From JBBKWQ01 sp037969115 (GTDB lineage: Bacteria; Actinomycetota; Acidimicrobiia; Acidimicrobiales; Ilumatobacteraceae): DNA of 55,979 bases. The stretch lies in NCBI GenBank assembly GCA_037969115.1, contig JBBKWQ010000048.1, forward strand, positions 1 to 55,979, given 5' to 3'. Positions 11,289 through 19,382 of the stretch are shown here, in pieces. Made by a program: the position numbers and the translations under genes. Within the stretch, counting starts at the first letter, position 1. Each line of letters opens with the position of its first letter. A model generated the notes under the pieces. That model was not told the DNA's origin, ran no database searches, and saw nothing but the letters and a program-made list of their open reading frames with translations.

Positions 11289-12937
11289 GCCGGGGCTCCG
11301 ATTCCTAGGGCGGAACGCCCCTCGAGCCAGCCACTCCGCGAGAGGAGAAACACGGCTGGGCGGGTGTAGAAGTAGCAGACGAAGAGGTCGCAGATGGTGG
11401 TGAGACCGAGATACAACGCGAAGCCCTTGACGCTGCCGACGCTCAGCCAGAACAGGATCGCTGACGCGAGCAGCGACACCAGGTCTGCTGCCACGATGGT
11501 GCGCCACGTCGCGTCGAAGCTGCGGGGAGCGGCATTGCGCAACGAACGACCGTTGCGTACCTCGTCCTTCAGGCGTTCGAAGAACACGACATAGCTGTCT
11601 ACCGTGACGCCGACGGCCACGATGATGCCCGTCGCTCCGGCGAGGCTGAGCGAATAGTTCGTCCATTGCGACACGAGTGACGCCAGGCTGAACGCCGTCA
11701 TGCCCCACACGACGAGCCCGCTGATGATCACGACCGACAATTTGCGGTAGTAGGCGACCATGAAGAGCAGCATGACGGTGACACCGATGAGGCCCGCGAT
11801 GATGGCGGCGTTGAGTGAGTCGTTGCCCGCCGTGGCCGACACGGTCTCGATGCGCTCGGTGGTGACATCCACCGGGAACGCACCACGGTTGAGCACGCTC
11901 GCGAGGCTGCGGACCTCGTCTTCGGTGAATCGGCCGGAGATCGAGACACCCGTGCTGAAGTTCGGTTCGTTGACCACCGGGGCCGACTGGATGACATCGT
12001 CGAGCACGATCGCCAGCTGCCTGCTCGGACACGTCGGCCCACCGAGATTGCATTCGAGTGCGAGCGCGTTCCACACCGTTTGACCCTCGGGTCGAAGGTC
12101 GACGCCGACTCCCCATCCCTGTCCGGTCTGAGTGTCGAGGGTGGCGGTGGCGCTCTTCGGTTCGAAGACCTCACCGGTGCCGCCGACCGGACCGACGAGG
12201 CAAGATCCACCCTCTCGGTTCTGGAGCACGGTCTGGCCGCCACTGTTGTCTTGCTGCTGAGCCGGATCGTCGACCGGCAGAGCGATTGGAGGAAGCGTGG
12301 TGGCGGTGGTCGGGTCAGCAGGGGCGGTGTCGTCGGTGACCGTGTCGTCGGTAACTGTGGCGCTCGTGCTCGTGTCGGTGGGGGCCGAACGCATGAAACC
12401 TGACACCGTGCCGCCCGTAGTGTCGGGGGCTGCGTCCTCGAGAACTGTGTCTGGCGACGTGGTGAGACCCGGCAGCGTGGCGACGGTCGCAACGCTCGTC
12501 AATGGCGGCGCCAGCGAGATGGCACCGTCGGTCGTGGTGGTCGGCGCCGAATCGGTCGTGGTCTCGCCGTCGGCTGGAAGCGACTCGTCGAAACACTGGA
12601 AGACGGGACGCAGCGTGACGATGCCGGCGATCTCGACGGCTTCGAGCGCCTCGGTCTGATCGTTCACACCCGGTAGGTCGACCACGATGTTGGCACCTTC
12701 GACGCGCACATCGGGTTCGGCGATGCCCCGACTCTCGAGAGAGTCACGTATCAGATCGCGAACCACGACGAGGTCTTCGGAACTCGCCCCTTCTTCGGGC
12801 GCGAGAATTGCCGACACGCCCCCGCGCAGGTCGAGCCCGAGAATCGGTGTGTTGTCGAAAGCGAGGTTGAGCGCAACACCGCCGACGGCGAGAATCACCG
12901 TGCCGAGGAGGGAAGCCCACAGGGCGCGGACGTTCAC
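11285..12937 (-). CDS. secD: Protein translocase subunit SecD with a long Thr-rich insert
   Basis: This is a 550-residue SecD. It starts with a membrane helix, then the family motif ILGLDLRGGVSAIL and the P1 head (VRVEGANIVVDLPGV). C-terminal helices include AAIIAGLIGVTVMLLFMVAYYR and AVGVTVDSYVVFFERLKDE. Between about residues 125 and 230 the extracellular domain carries a low-complexity Thr/Ala/Asp-rich insert (TTTTDG, DTSTSATVTDDTVTDD) absent from E. coli SecD. The GTG at 12937 overlaps the yajC TGA by 4 nt. Confidence 0.94.
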   Translation of the reverse strand: MNVRALWASLLGTVILAVGGVALNLAFDNTPILGLDLRGGVSAILAPEEGASSEDLVVVRDLIRDSLESRGIAEPDVRVEGANIVVDLPGVNDQTEALEAVEIAGIVTLRPVFQCFDESLPADGETTTDSAPTTTTDGAISLAPPLTSVATVATLPGLTTSPDTVLEDAAPDTTGGTVSGFMRSAPTDTSTSATVTDDTVTDDTAPADPTTATTLPPIALPVDDPAQQQDNSGGQTVLQNREGGSCLVGPVGGTGEVFEPKSATATLDTQTGQGWGVGVDLRPEGQTVWNALALECNLGGPTCPSRQLAIVLDDVIQSAPVVNEPNFSTGVSISGRFTEDEVRSLASVLNRGAFPVDVTTERIETVSATAGNDSLNAAIIAGLIGVTVMLLFMVAYYRKLSVVIISGLVVWGMTAFSLASLVSQWTNYSLSLAGATGIIVAVGVTVDSYVVFFERLKDEVRNGRSLRNAAPRSFDATWRTIVAADLVSLLASAILFWLSVGSVKGFALYLGLTTICDLFVCYFYTRPAVFLLSRSGWLEGRSALGIGAPA

Positions 12938-13284
12938 GATGCGTCGGCGTCCGACTCGTCGTCGGCTTCCGAATCGGCCGATTCGGCCTTGACGGGCGCC
13001 TTGCCCTGGATCGCGGCCCGCGCGATCCGAATTTGTACGTCGTCATCGATCTCGAGCCAGAACAGGCCGTCCTCTTCGCCGGTGATGAAGCCGTAGACGC
13101 CGGACGTCGTGATGACCTCGTCACCCACGCCGAGCGACGACTGCACCGCTGCCTGATCTTTCATCCGCCGACGCTGTGGCCGGATCAGGAAGAAGTACAT
13201 CGCGGCCGGGATGAGGGCGAACAAGATGAGCGAGGGCAGAATCGATCCGCTCTCTTCCTGGGCGAGGAGAGTTGCAAGTGTCAT
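12934..13284 (-). CDS. yajC: Preprotein translocase subunit YajC
   Basis: This is a 116-residue single-pass protein of the SecDF-YajC complex. One N-terminal helix (LPSLILFALIPAAMYFFLI) is followed by the conserved RPQRRRMKDQ and GDEVITTSGVYGFI stretches, and an acidic tail. It is the first gene of the yajC-secD-secF run. A TAGGAT box 11 nt before the ATG (13296-13301) may give the Sec genes a promoter separate from tgt. Confidence 0.93.
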   Translation of the reverse strand: MTLATLLAQEESGSILPSLILFALIPAAMYFFLIRPQRRRMKDQAAVQSSLGVGDEVITTSGVYGFITGEEDGLFWLEIDDDVQIRIARAAIQGKAPVKAESADSEADDESDADAS

Positions 13285-13308
13285 AGCGGCCGCAGATCCT
13301 AGCGAGGG

Positions 13309-14406
13309 CTACCCCCAGACGCTCAGCACGCGCTGCCGGAAACCGTCGAAGTCCCCGTCGATGATGCTGGTACGCATCTCGCTCATGAAGTTCAGTGTCC
13401 ACGCCACGTTGTGGATGCTGACCAGGCGGGCCGCAGTCGGCTCACGTACCTGGAACAGGTGCCGGACGTATCCACGGCAGTGGCGGGCACACACATCGCA
13501 TCCGCAATCGGCGTCGATCGGTTCGTCGCTGTCGGCGTACCGACCCGCCTTCACATGGAGTTTGCCATTGCCCGTGAGCGCTGTTCCGTGACGCCCGATT
13601 CGTGTTTGCATGACGCAATCGAACTGGTCGACGCCGAGCGCGACCGCTTCGACCAACGAAGCCGGGTCGCCCACCCCCATCAGGTATCGCGGCCGGTCCA
13701 GCGGCAGGTGCTGGATCGCCGACTCCAACGCAGGCAACATCTCGTCGCGCGTCTCTCCCACCGAGAGACCGCCGATGCCGTAGCCGTCGAATCCGAGGGC
13801 GACGGTGCGACGGGCACTCTCGCCTCTCATCACTTCGCTCAGGCCACCCTGGACGATGCCGAAGAGCGACTGGTCGGCACGGTCGTGCACTTTCCTCGCG
13901 CGTGCGGCCCACGAACTCGTTCGTTCGAGTGCGAGGCGAATCACCTCGGGCGGGCTGGGCAACCGAGGACACACATCGAGCACCATCTGGATGTCGGCGC
14001 CGAGCAACTGCTGGGTCGCAACGGCCGATTCCGGTGTGAAGCGATGCGTCGATCCGTCGTACACACTCTTGAAGGTGACACCCTCGTCGTCGACCTCGGG
14101 GTCGAGCGAGAAGACCTGGAATCCACCTGAATCGGTGAGCGTGAGCCCTTTCCAGCCCGCGAACTTGCCGAGTCCGCCGAAACGAGCCACTGTGTCGGCG
14201 CCCGGGCGGAGCATCAAGTGATACGTGTTACCGAGCACGATCTGCGCGCCGAGCGACTCGTAGTCCGCCGCACTCAGGTACTTGATCGCGCCACGTGTAC
14301 CGACGGGCATGAACAGCGGAGTCGTGTAGGCGCCGTTCGCGGCACTCGCGACGCCGGCGCGTGCCGCGCCGGAGTTCGCGACGGTTTCGAACTCGACTGG
14401 ATACAC
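13309..14406 (-). CDS. tgt: tRNA-guanine transglycosylase
   Basis: This 365-residue enzyme swaps guanine 34 of GUN tRNAs for preQ1, a step of queuosine synthesis. Key motifs are present: LTDSGGFQVFSL (substrate Asp), GGLSVGE, and FDCVMQTRIGRHG with the nucleophilic Asp (the usual PTR is QTR here). The zinc site reads CGCDVC with a later His in SIHN. The start is GTG at 14406. It sits between queA and yajC, the same order as in E. coli. Confidence 0.93.
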   Translation of the reverse strand: MYPVEFETVANSGAARAGVASAANGAYTTPLFMPVGTRGAIKYLSAADYESLGAQIVLGNTYHLMLRPGADTVARFGGLGKFAGWKGLTLTDSGGFQVFSLDPEVDDEGVTFKSVYDGSTHRFTPESAVATQQLLGADIQMVLDVCPRLPSPPEVIRLALERTSSWAARARKVHDRADQSLFGIVQGGLSEVMRGESARRTVALGFDGYGIGGLSVGETRDEMLPALESAIQHLPLDRPRYLMGVGDPASLVEAVALGVDQFDCVMQTRIGRHGTALTGNGKLHVKAGRYADSDEPIDADCGCDVCARHCRGYVRHLFQVREPTAARLVSIHNVAWTLNFMSEMRTSIIDGDFDGFRQRVLSVWG

Positions 14407-14417
14407 GGCCAGCGAGG

Positions 14418-15431
14418 CTAGCGAGCCCGACGGTCGAGCAGCATCGCGTCGCCGAAGGAGAGGAAGCGGTAGCCGTCCGCGAGTGCCGTGTCGTACAGGC
14501 TTCGCCAGCGGTCGCCGACGAACGCGTCGATCATCATCAGCAGCGTCGTCCTGGGCAGGTGGAAGTTCGTCAACAGCAGATCGACGACCTGCCAGTCGAA
14601 GCCTCGGTGGATGAACAGGTCGGTGCGACCCTGCAGTTCACCGCGGGCCGCGGCCGACTCCAGGGCGCGTACCGCGGTGGTGCCGACAGCGACGACTCGC
14701 GTCGCGTCGCGGCACTGCTGCATGGTGGCCTCGGGGACCCGGTACCGCTCGGTGTGCATCGCATGATCGAGCGGGTCGTCGGAGCTGATCGGTTGGAAGG
14801 TGTCGAGTCCGACCACGAGGTCGACCGAGGCACGATCGACCCCGATCTCGGCGAGGTCGTCGAGCAACTCCGGTGTGAAGTGCAGACCGGCGGTGGGTGC
14901 AGCCGCGCTACCCGGCTCGCGCGCGTACACCGTCTGATACCGATCCTGTTCGACCAGTCGTTCGGTGATGTATGGCGGCAACGGCATGGTGCCGTACACA
15001 TCGAGCGTCTCGAGTGGGTCGACGGATCCGACAAGGTGCACCTCGAAGGTGTCGCCGGCCTCGGTGCGACGCCCGATCTCGACGACCGGTACCCCGGCTC
15101 GCGACTGCAAGACCTCACCCTGTCGGAGTTTTCGAGCGGGTCGCACGAGCGCCTCCCATGTACGCCGTTCGCCGTCGAGCGGTTCGAGCATCAACACTTC
15201 TGCCGCGCCTCCGGTCGTGCGACGCAGGGCGAGACGCGCCGGAATCACTTTGGTTTCGTTCACCACCAGCAGATCACCCGGGCGCAGGATGCTGACGAGA
15301 TCACTCACCCTCCGATGACTCGGCGGTGCATCGCCTTGGTCGACCAGCAGCCTCGCGCTGTCACGAGGTTCGACGGGTGTTTGTGCGATCCGATCGACCG
15401 GCAGGTGATAGTCGAAGTCGGCCAGGCGCAC
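14418..15431 (-). CDS. queA: S-adenosylmethionine:tRNA ribosyltransferase-isomerase
   Basis: This 337-residue QueA converts preQ1 at tRNA position 34 to epoxyqueuosine using the ribosyl group of SAM. It shows the family start (DFDYHLPVDRIAQTPVEPRDSARLL), LLVVNETKVIPARL, PTAGLHFTPELL, and TNFHLPRTTLLMMIDAF. The GTG at 15431 lies 6 nt after a TAGCCT box, suggesting a leaderless message. It is divergent from the dienelactone hydrolase with 51 bp between starts. Ends 11 bp before tgt. Confidence 0.94.
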   Translation of the reverse strand: MRLADFDYHLPVDRIAQTPVEPRDSARLLVDQGDAPPSHRRVSDLVSILRPGDLLVVNETKVIPARLALRRTTGGAAEVLMLEPLDGERRTWEALVRPARKLRQGEVLQSRAGVPVVEIGRRTEAGDTFEVHLVGSVDPLETLDVYGTMPLPPYITERLVEQDRYQTVYAREPGSAAAPTAGLHFTPELLDDLAEIGVDRASVDLVVGLDTFQPISSDDPLDHAMHTERYRVPEATMQQCRDATRVVAVGTTAVRALESAAARGELQGRTDLFIHRGFDWQVVDLLLTNFHLPRTTLLMMIDAFVGDRWRSLYDTALADGYRFLSFGDAMLLDRRAR

Positions 15432-15437
15432 GAGGTG

Positions 15438-15443
15438 AGGCTA
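15438..15443 (-). promoter_or_regulatory. -10 box for queA-tgt (leaderless)
   Basis: TAGCCT on the minus strand ends 6 nt before the queA GTG at 15431. Confidence 0.45.
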
Positions 15444-15482
15444 CGGGTCGCTCTCGTTTCCGCCGTGCGCGACGATGGTCGC

Positions 15483-16187
15483 ATGGCCATCACCAGCACC
15501 GTGCGCGTTCCCCGTGAGTCCGACGAGATGATGATGCACACGTGGATCCCCGAGGCGGGATCCGGGCCCGCCATCCTCGTGATTCAGGAGATCTTCGGCA
15601 TCGGTCCGTACATCGCCGCTGTCGCCGAGCGACTGTGTGCTGCCGGATACGTCGTCGGTGCGCCCGATGTGTTCTGGAGATTTGCTCCCGGCTGGGCGTC
15701 GACGCACGACGAGGCGGGTATGGCGGCGTCGATGGAGCAGGTCGGCAAACTCGACACGGAGCTGGCGATCGGCGACTGTGCAGCAGCGCTCGCAGAGCTG
15801 TCATCGCTCGACGAGGCGATCGGCCAGCCTGCGGTGATGGGGTTCTGCCTCGGCGGAACGCTCGCGTGGGGCGTGGCAGCGGCGGCACAGCCGAGCGCTT
15901 GCGTCAGCTACTACGGCTCGGGCGTTCCGTCGATGCTCGACCTGTTCGACCGCGTCCACTGTCCGACGTTGTTCCACTTCGGGAACGACGACGCCTTCAT
16001 CGCGAACGAGGGCATCGAGGCCGTATCCGCCGCCATCGCCGACCGACCCGGATTCGTGCTCAATGTCGAACATGCCGGCCACGCGTTCGACAACCACGAG
16101 AGCGCTATGTTCTACAACGAGAGTGCGGCCCAGGCCGCGTGGTCGAAGACCATGGCCTTTCTCGGCGAGCACGTGCCGGTGACCTGA
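15483..16187 (+). CDS. Dienelactone hydrolase family protein
   Basis: This is a 234-residue alpha/beta hydrolase. The nucleophile elbow is GFCLGG with a Cys nucleophile, as in carboxymethylenebutenolidase. The acid is in FGNDDAF and the His in HAGHAFDN. The N-terminal stretch ILVIQEIFGIGPYI carries the conserved Glu of the family. The true substrate is unknown, since many relatives are general hydrolases. The same frame is open far upstream across queA, but the family start is MAITSTVRVPRES at 15483. With the next gene it forms a plus-strand island between queA and ruvB. Confidence 0.88.
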   Translation: MAITSTVRVPRESDEMMMHTWIPEAGSGPAILVIQEIFGIGPYIAAVAERLCAAGYVVGAPDVFWRFAPGWASTHDEAGMAASMEQVGKLDTELAIGDCAAALAELSSLDEAIGQPAVMGFCLGGTLAWGVAAAAQPSACVSYYGSGVPSMLDLFDRVHCPTLFHFGNDDAFIANEGIEAVSAAIADRPGFVLNVEHAGHAFDNHESAMFYNESAAQAAWSKTMAFLGEHVPVT

Positions 16188-16236
16188 GCGGCGATGGGTC
16201 GTTGTTTCTGAGCTGATCACCGACCAAGCTCTCGAC

Positions 16237-17058
16237 GTGCATCCCACTCTCGTCATCATGGCCGCCGGACTCGGAAGCCGCTTCGGCGGCGTCAAGCAGT
16301 TGGCACCCGTCGGTCCCGCCGGGGAAGCGATCCTCGATTTCTCGATCAATGACGCCCAGGCCGCCGGCTTCGATCGGGTGGTCATCATCATTCGGTCAGA
16401 GATCGAGAGCGACGTTCGCGATCATCTCACCGCGTTCCACCCCGGCCTGTCCGTGTCGTGCGTGCGACAGGACGACCTCGGGCCGGAACGCGACAAACCG
16501 TGGGGGACTCTCCACGCCGTCCTCTCGGCCGTCGACGCGATCGAATCACCATTCGCTGTGATCAACGCCGACGACTACTACGGCCCACAGAGCTTCGTGC
16601 TCGCTGCGGACCAGCTGGCGCTGAGTCGCCCCGGTGCGGGCGCGAACATCGCCTTCCGGCTCGGCAACACCGTGCCGCCGCACGGCGCCGTGACACGCGC
16701 TCTGTGCAGGGTCAGCGATCACCGGCTGACCGCCATCGTCGAAACCGACGGATGTGAGCGCCTGGAGAACGGCGACCTGGTCGCCGGCGGGTCGATCGTT
16801 CCGGCGGACACTCCGACGTCGATGAACCTCTGGTGCTTCGACCCGACGACACTCGATCTGTTCCAGGATGCGTGGAACGCGTTCTATCGACAGCACGCTC
16901 ACGAATCCAAGGCCGAGTGCCAACTCCCGACGGTGGTGGGTGAACTCGTCGCCACCGACCGCATCCTCATCGACGTGGTGTCGTCGCCCGAGCGATGGAT
17001 CGGCATCACCAACCCGGACGATCACGAACTCGCTCGCCATGCACTGAGCCATCGCTGA
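16237..17058 (+). CDS. Sugar-1-phosphate nucleotidyltransferase-like protein
   Basis: This is a 273-residue NTP-transferase fold protein. The glycine-rich nucleotide loop AAGLGSRFGGVKQLAPVGPAGE is at the N-terminus and the metal-binding region NADDYYG is near residue 108. The GTG at 16237 keeps the first beta strand (HPTLVIM); starting at the ATG at 16258 would cut it. It resembles UTP or dTTP glucose-1-phosphate transferases, but the sugar and nucleotide cannot be told from sequence. It runs convergently into ruvB. Confidence 0.8.
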   Translation: MHPTLVIMAAGLGSRFGGVKQLAPVGPAGEAILDFSINDAQAAGFDRVVIIIRSEIESDVRDHLTAFHPGLSVSCVRQDDLGPERDKPWGTLHAVLSAVDAIESPFAVINADDYYGPQSFVLAADQLALSRPGAGANIAFRLGNTVPPHGAVTRALCRVSDHRLTAIVETDGCERLENGDLVAGGSIVPADTPTSMNLWCFDPTTLDLFQDAWNAFYRQHAHESKAECQLPTVVGELVATDRILIDVVSSPERWIGITNPDDHELARHALSHR

Positions 17059-17108
17059 ACGTGTGCGCCGGCGGTGCCCACCGAGCCTGAGCACCCGACT
17101 GCGGGGGG

Positions 17109-18143
17109 TCAATCGAAGAGGCCGGTTTGCGGGGTCGACGCCTCCGGCGGCGCCTGCAACTTGATATGTGCGTACGCGCTCGGCATCGCGATGCGGCCAC
17201 GCGGCGTTCGAGCGATCATTCCCTGCTGGATGAGAAACGGCTCGTACATGTCCTCGACCGTTTCGGGTTGTTCACCGACGCTGATGGCGAGCGTCGACAG
17301 ACCGACCGGGCCTCCGCGAAACTGTCGGCAGAGGTTGTTCAGCAGCGCACGGTCGACTTTGTCGAGACCGAGATCGTCGACGCCGAACACCGCCAGGCCG
17401 TCTCGAGCGATGTCGGCGGTGATCTCACCGTTGGCCCGCACCTCGGCGAAGTCGCGGACACGACGAAGGAGACGGTTGGCGATACGGGGTGTGCCGCGTG
17501 ACCTTCTGGCGATCTCCCACGCCCCGTCGGTGTCGATCGACACATCGAGGATGCCGGCGGCTCGCACGACGATCGCCTGGAGCTCGGCGTCCTCGTAGTA
17601 GTCGAGGCGGGCGACGAGCCCGAACCGATCGCGGAGCGGACCGGTGATCATCCCGGTACGCGTCGTGGCTCCGACCAGTGTGAACGGAGGCATCGTGAGT
17701 CGGATGCTGGAAGCTGCGGGGCCCTTTCCCACCACGATGTCGAGCTGGAAGTCTTCCATCGCCGGGTACAGGATTTCTTCGACGGCGCGCGACAGCCGAT
17801 GGATCTCGTCGATGAAGAGCACATCGCCCTCTTCGAGCTTGGTGAGAATCGCGGCGAGGTCACCGGCACGTTCGAGCGCTGGACCGGACGTGATGTGGAG
17901 ATGGACTTCCATCTCGCTGGCCACGATGCCGGCCAGAGTGGTCTTGCCGAGTCCGGGCGGACCCGCGAACAACAGATGATCGACCGATTGGCCCCGCATG
18001 CGTGCCGCCTCGAGCACGATGGTGAGGTGTTCCTTCAGCTCACGCTGACCGACGAACTCGTCGAGCGCACGTGGGCGAAGCCCGGCCTCGACCGATTCCT
18101 CGACTTCTGAACCGACCGCTGGGTCGAGGAACTCGTCACGCAC
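17109..18143 (-). CDS. ruvB: Holliday junction branch migration helicase RuvB
   Basis: This 344-residue AAA+ motor drives branch migration with RuvA. It has LDEFVGQRELKEHL, Walker A GPPGLGKTT, Walker B LFIDEIHR, sensor 1 GATTRTGMI, the arginine finger region LRDRFG, and the C-terminal winged helix (RTPRGRIAM). The start is GTG at 18143, overlapping the ruvA end by 8 nt. Confidence 0.96.
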   Translation of the reverse strand: MRDEFLDPAVGSEVEESVEAGLRPRALDEFVGQRELKEHLTIVLEAARMRGQSVDHLLFAGPPGLGKTTLAGIVASEMEVHLHITSGPALERAGDLAAILTKLEEGDVLFIDEIHRLSRAVEEILYPAMEDFQLDIVVGKGPAASSIRLTMPPFTLVGATTRTGMITGPLRDRFGLVARLDYYEDAELQAIVVRAAGILDVSIDTDGAWEIARRSRGTPRIANRLLRRVRDFAEVRANGEITADIARDGLAVFGVDDLGLDKVDRALLNNLCRQFRGGPVGLSTLAISVGEQPETVEDMYEPFLIQQGMIARTPRGRIAMPSAYAHIKLQAPPEASTPQTGLFD

Positions 18144-18726
18144 GTCGGGCTCCCAGCAACTTCAGTGAGTCTCGCAACATCGTGGCGGCATCTTTGCCGG
18201 GTCCGATCTCGCGCAGAGTGTCGCGGATCTCGTCAGCGCCGTAGCCGAGACCGGCCAATGCCTCGCGCACATCGGCCACCACGGAGACGCCACTTCCGGC
18301 GCCGCCGACACCGTCGAGGACGGGCACGTTCAGACGCGATTTCAACTCGACCAGAAGCCGCTCGGCGGTCTTCTTACCGACTCCGGGCACCATGGTGAGC
18401 GCAGCCACGTCGGCGTTCGCGACCACGTCGACCAACGCGGTCGGAGGATGCGTGGCCAGGATCGCCATGGCCAGGGCCGGACCCACGCCGTGAGTGGAAA
18501 TCAAGGTCTGGAACGTGACTCGTTCGTCGCGGCCGACGAAGCCGAAGAGCTGCTGAGCGTCCTCGCGGATGTGATGGTGCACGTAGAGAAAAGCCTGAGT
18601 GGACGGCTCGAGCTCTGCCAGGGTGCGTTGTGACACCGTGACGTGATACCCGACGCCGCCGGCTTCGATGAGCACCGAGCCGTCGAGATCACGTTCGAGT
18701 ACCTCGCCGCGCAGTGAGCCGATCAT
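18136..18726 (-). CDS. ruvA: Holliday junction DNA-binding protein RuvA
   Basis: This is a 196-residue protein with the standard start MIGSLRGEVLE. Domain I is an OB fold (GGVGYHVTVSQ, LYVHHHIREDAQQLFGF), domain II has the paired helix-hairpin-helix motifs (STHGVGPALAMAIL and VPGVGKKTAERLL), and domain III (about 150-196) is the RuvB-contacting helical tip. The ATG at 18726 overlaps the ruvC stop (ATGA). Confidence 0.96.
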   Translation of the reverse strand: MIGSLRGEVLERDLDGSVLIEAGGVGYHVTVSQRTLAELEPSTQAFLYVHHHIREDAQQLFGFVGRDERVTFQTLISTHGVGPALAMAILATHPPTALVDVVANADVAALTMVPGVGKKTAERLLVELKSRLNVPVLDGVGGAGSGVSVVADVREALAGLGYGADEIRDTLREIGPGKDAATMLRDSLKLLGARRA

Positions 18727-19271
18727 CGAACATTTCCTCTGGAGCCGGCAGCGGCGACGTGTCGGTGCATGGGCGCCATCGCCAGGTGACACAACGCAAT
18801 CGCGGCCGCATCGGCCGCATCGGCCGGCTTCGGTGGCTTCGAGAGCTTGAGCCGAGCTTGGACCATTTTCTGTACCTGCTCCTTCCCGGCGCCGCCGTAG
18901 CCGGTCACCGCATCTTTCACCTGATTCGGCGTGTACTGCACGACGTCGCAACCGGCCGAAGCAGCCTCGCACAGCGCCAGCCCACTCGCCTGCCCCACGC
19001 TCATCGCCGTTCTCACGTTGACCTGGAAGAACACCCGCTCGACAGCAACGACGTGCGGCGTGAATTCCTCGAGCAACGCCACCAGCTCGGTCCGAAGTGC
19101 GGCGAGTCGAAAGGGCAATTCGTCGCTCGGCGGCGTGCGAATGACCCCGAGCGAGACCGCCATCGCGTTTCCGGGTCCGCGCCCGTCGAGCACCGCATAG
19201 CCGCATCGCGTGAGTCCCGGATCGATGCCGAGGACGCGCACCGTGGCGGAGGGACGTGTAGCAACGAACAC
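18723..19271 (-). CDS. ruvC: Crossover junction endodeoxyribonuclease RuvC
   Basis: This is an RNase H-fold resolvase. The first catalytic Asp lies in VLGIDPGLTRCGYAV, the Glu in VVAVERVFFQVNVRTAM, and the last acidic pair in PADAADAAAIALCH. The start is uncertain: GTG at 19271 (182 residues) follows a TACAGT box by 7 nt and is chosen; GTG at 19241 would give 172 residues, close to E. coli. It heads the ruvCAB operon and is divergent from the helicase. Confidence 0.93.
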   Translation of the reverse strand: MFVATRPSATVRVLGIDPGLTRCGYAVLDGRGPGNAMAVSLGVIRTPPSDELPFRLAALRTELVALLEEFTPHVVAVERVFFQVNVRTAMSVGQASGLALCEAASAGCDVVQYTPNQVKDAVTGYGGAGKEQVQKMVQARLKLSKPPKPADAADAAAIALCHLAMAPMHRHVAAAGSRGNVR

Positions 19272-19278
19272 AGGTTCG

Positions 19279-19284
19279 ACTGTA
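19279..19284 (-). promoter_or_regulatory. -10 box for ruvCAB (leaderless)
   Basis: TACAGT on the minus strand ends 7 nt before the GTG at 19271. Confidence 0.4.
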
Positions 19285-19382
19285 TCGGCCGCCGGGGTGT
19301 CAGCGGCGGACCATCGGCAACGGGCGACGATCGAGCGCGCCCACATTGTTCGGTGATGCGACCCATCGGCCAAGCTGACGTG

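Noticed and set aside
11289..12116. N-terminal extension of the secF frame
   Set aside because: Out-of-frame shadow of secD; SecF starts at 11288 where it overlaps the secD stop.
14361..15482. N-terminal extension of the dienelactone hydrolase frame
   Set aside because: It lies antisense over queA and carries no recognisable motif; the family start is at 15483.
17059..17108. Possible terminator between the convergent nucleotidyltransferase and ruvB
   Set aside because: The only inverted repeat (CGGTG/CACCG) has a 2-nt loop and cannot fold well.
18714..19382. N-terminal extension of the helicase frame
   Set aside because: Antisense to ruvC; the helicase fold begins after 19383.
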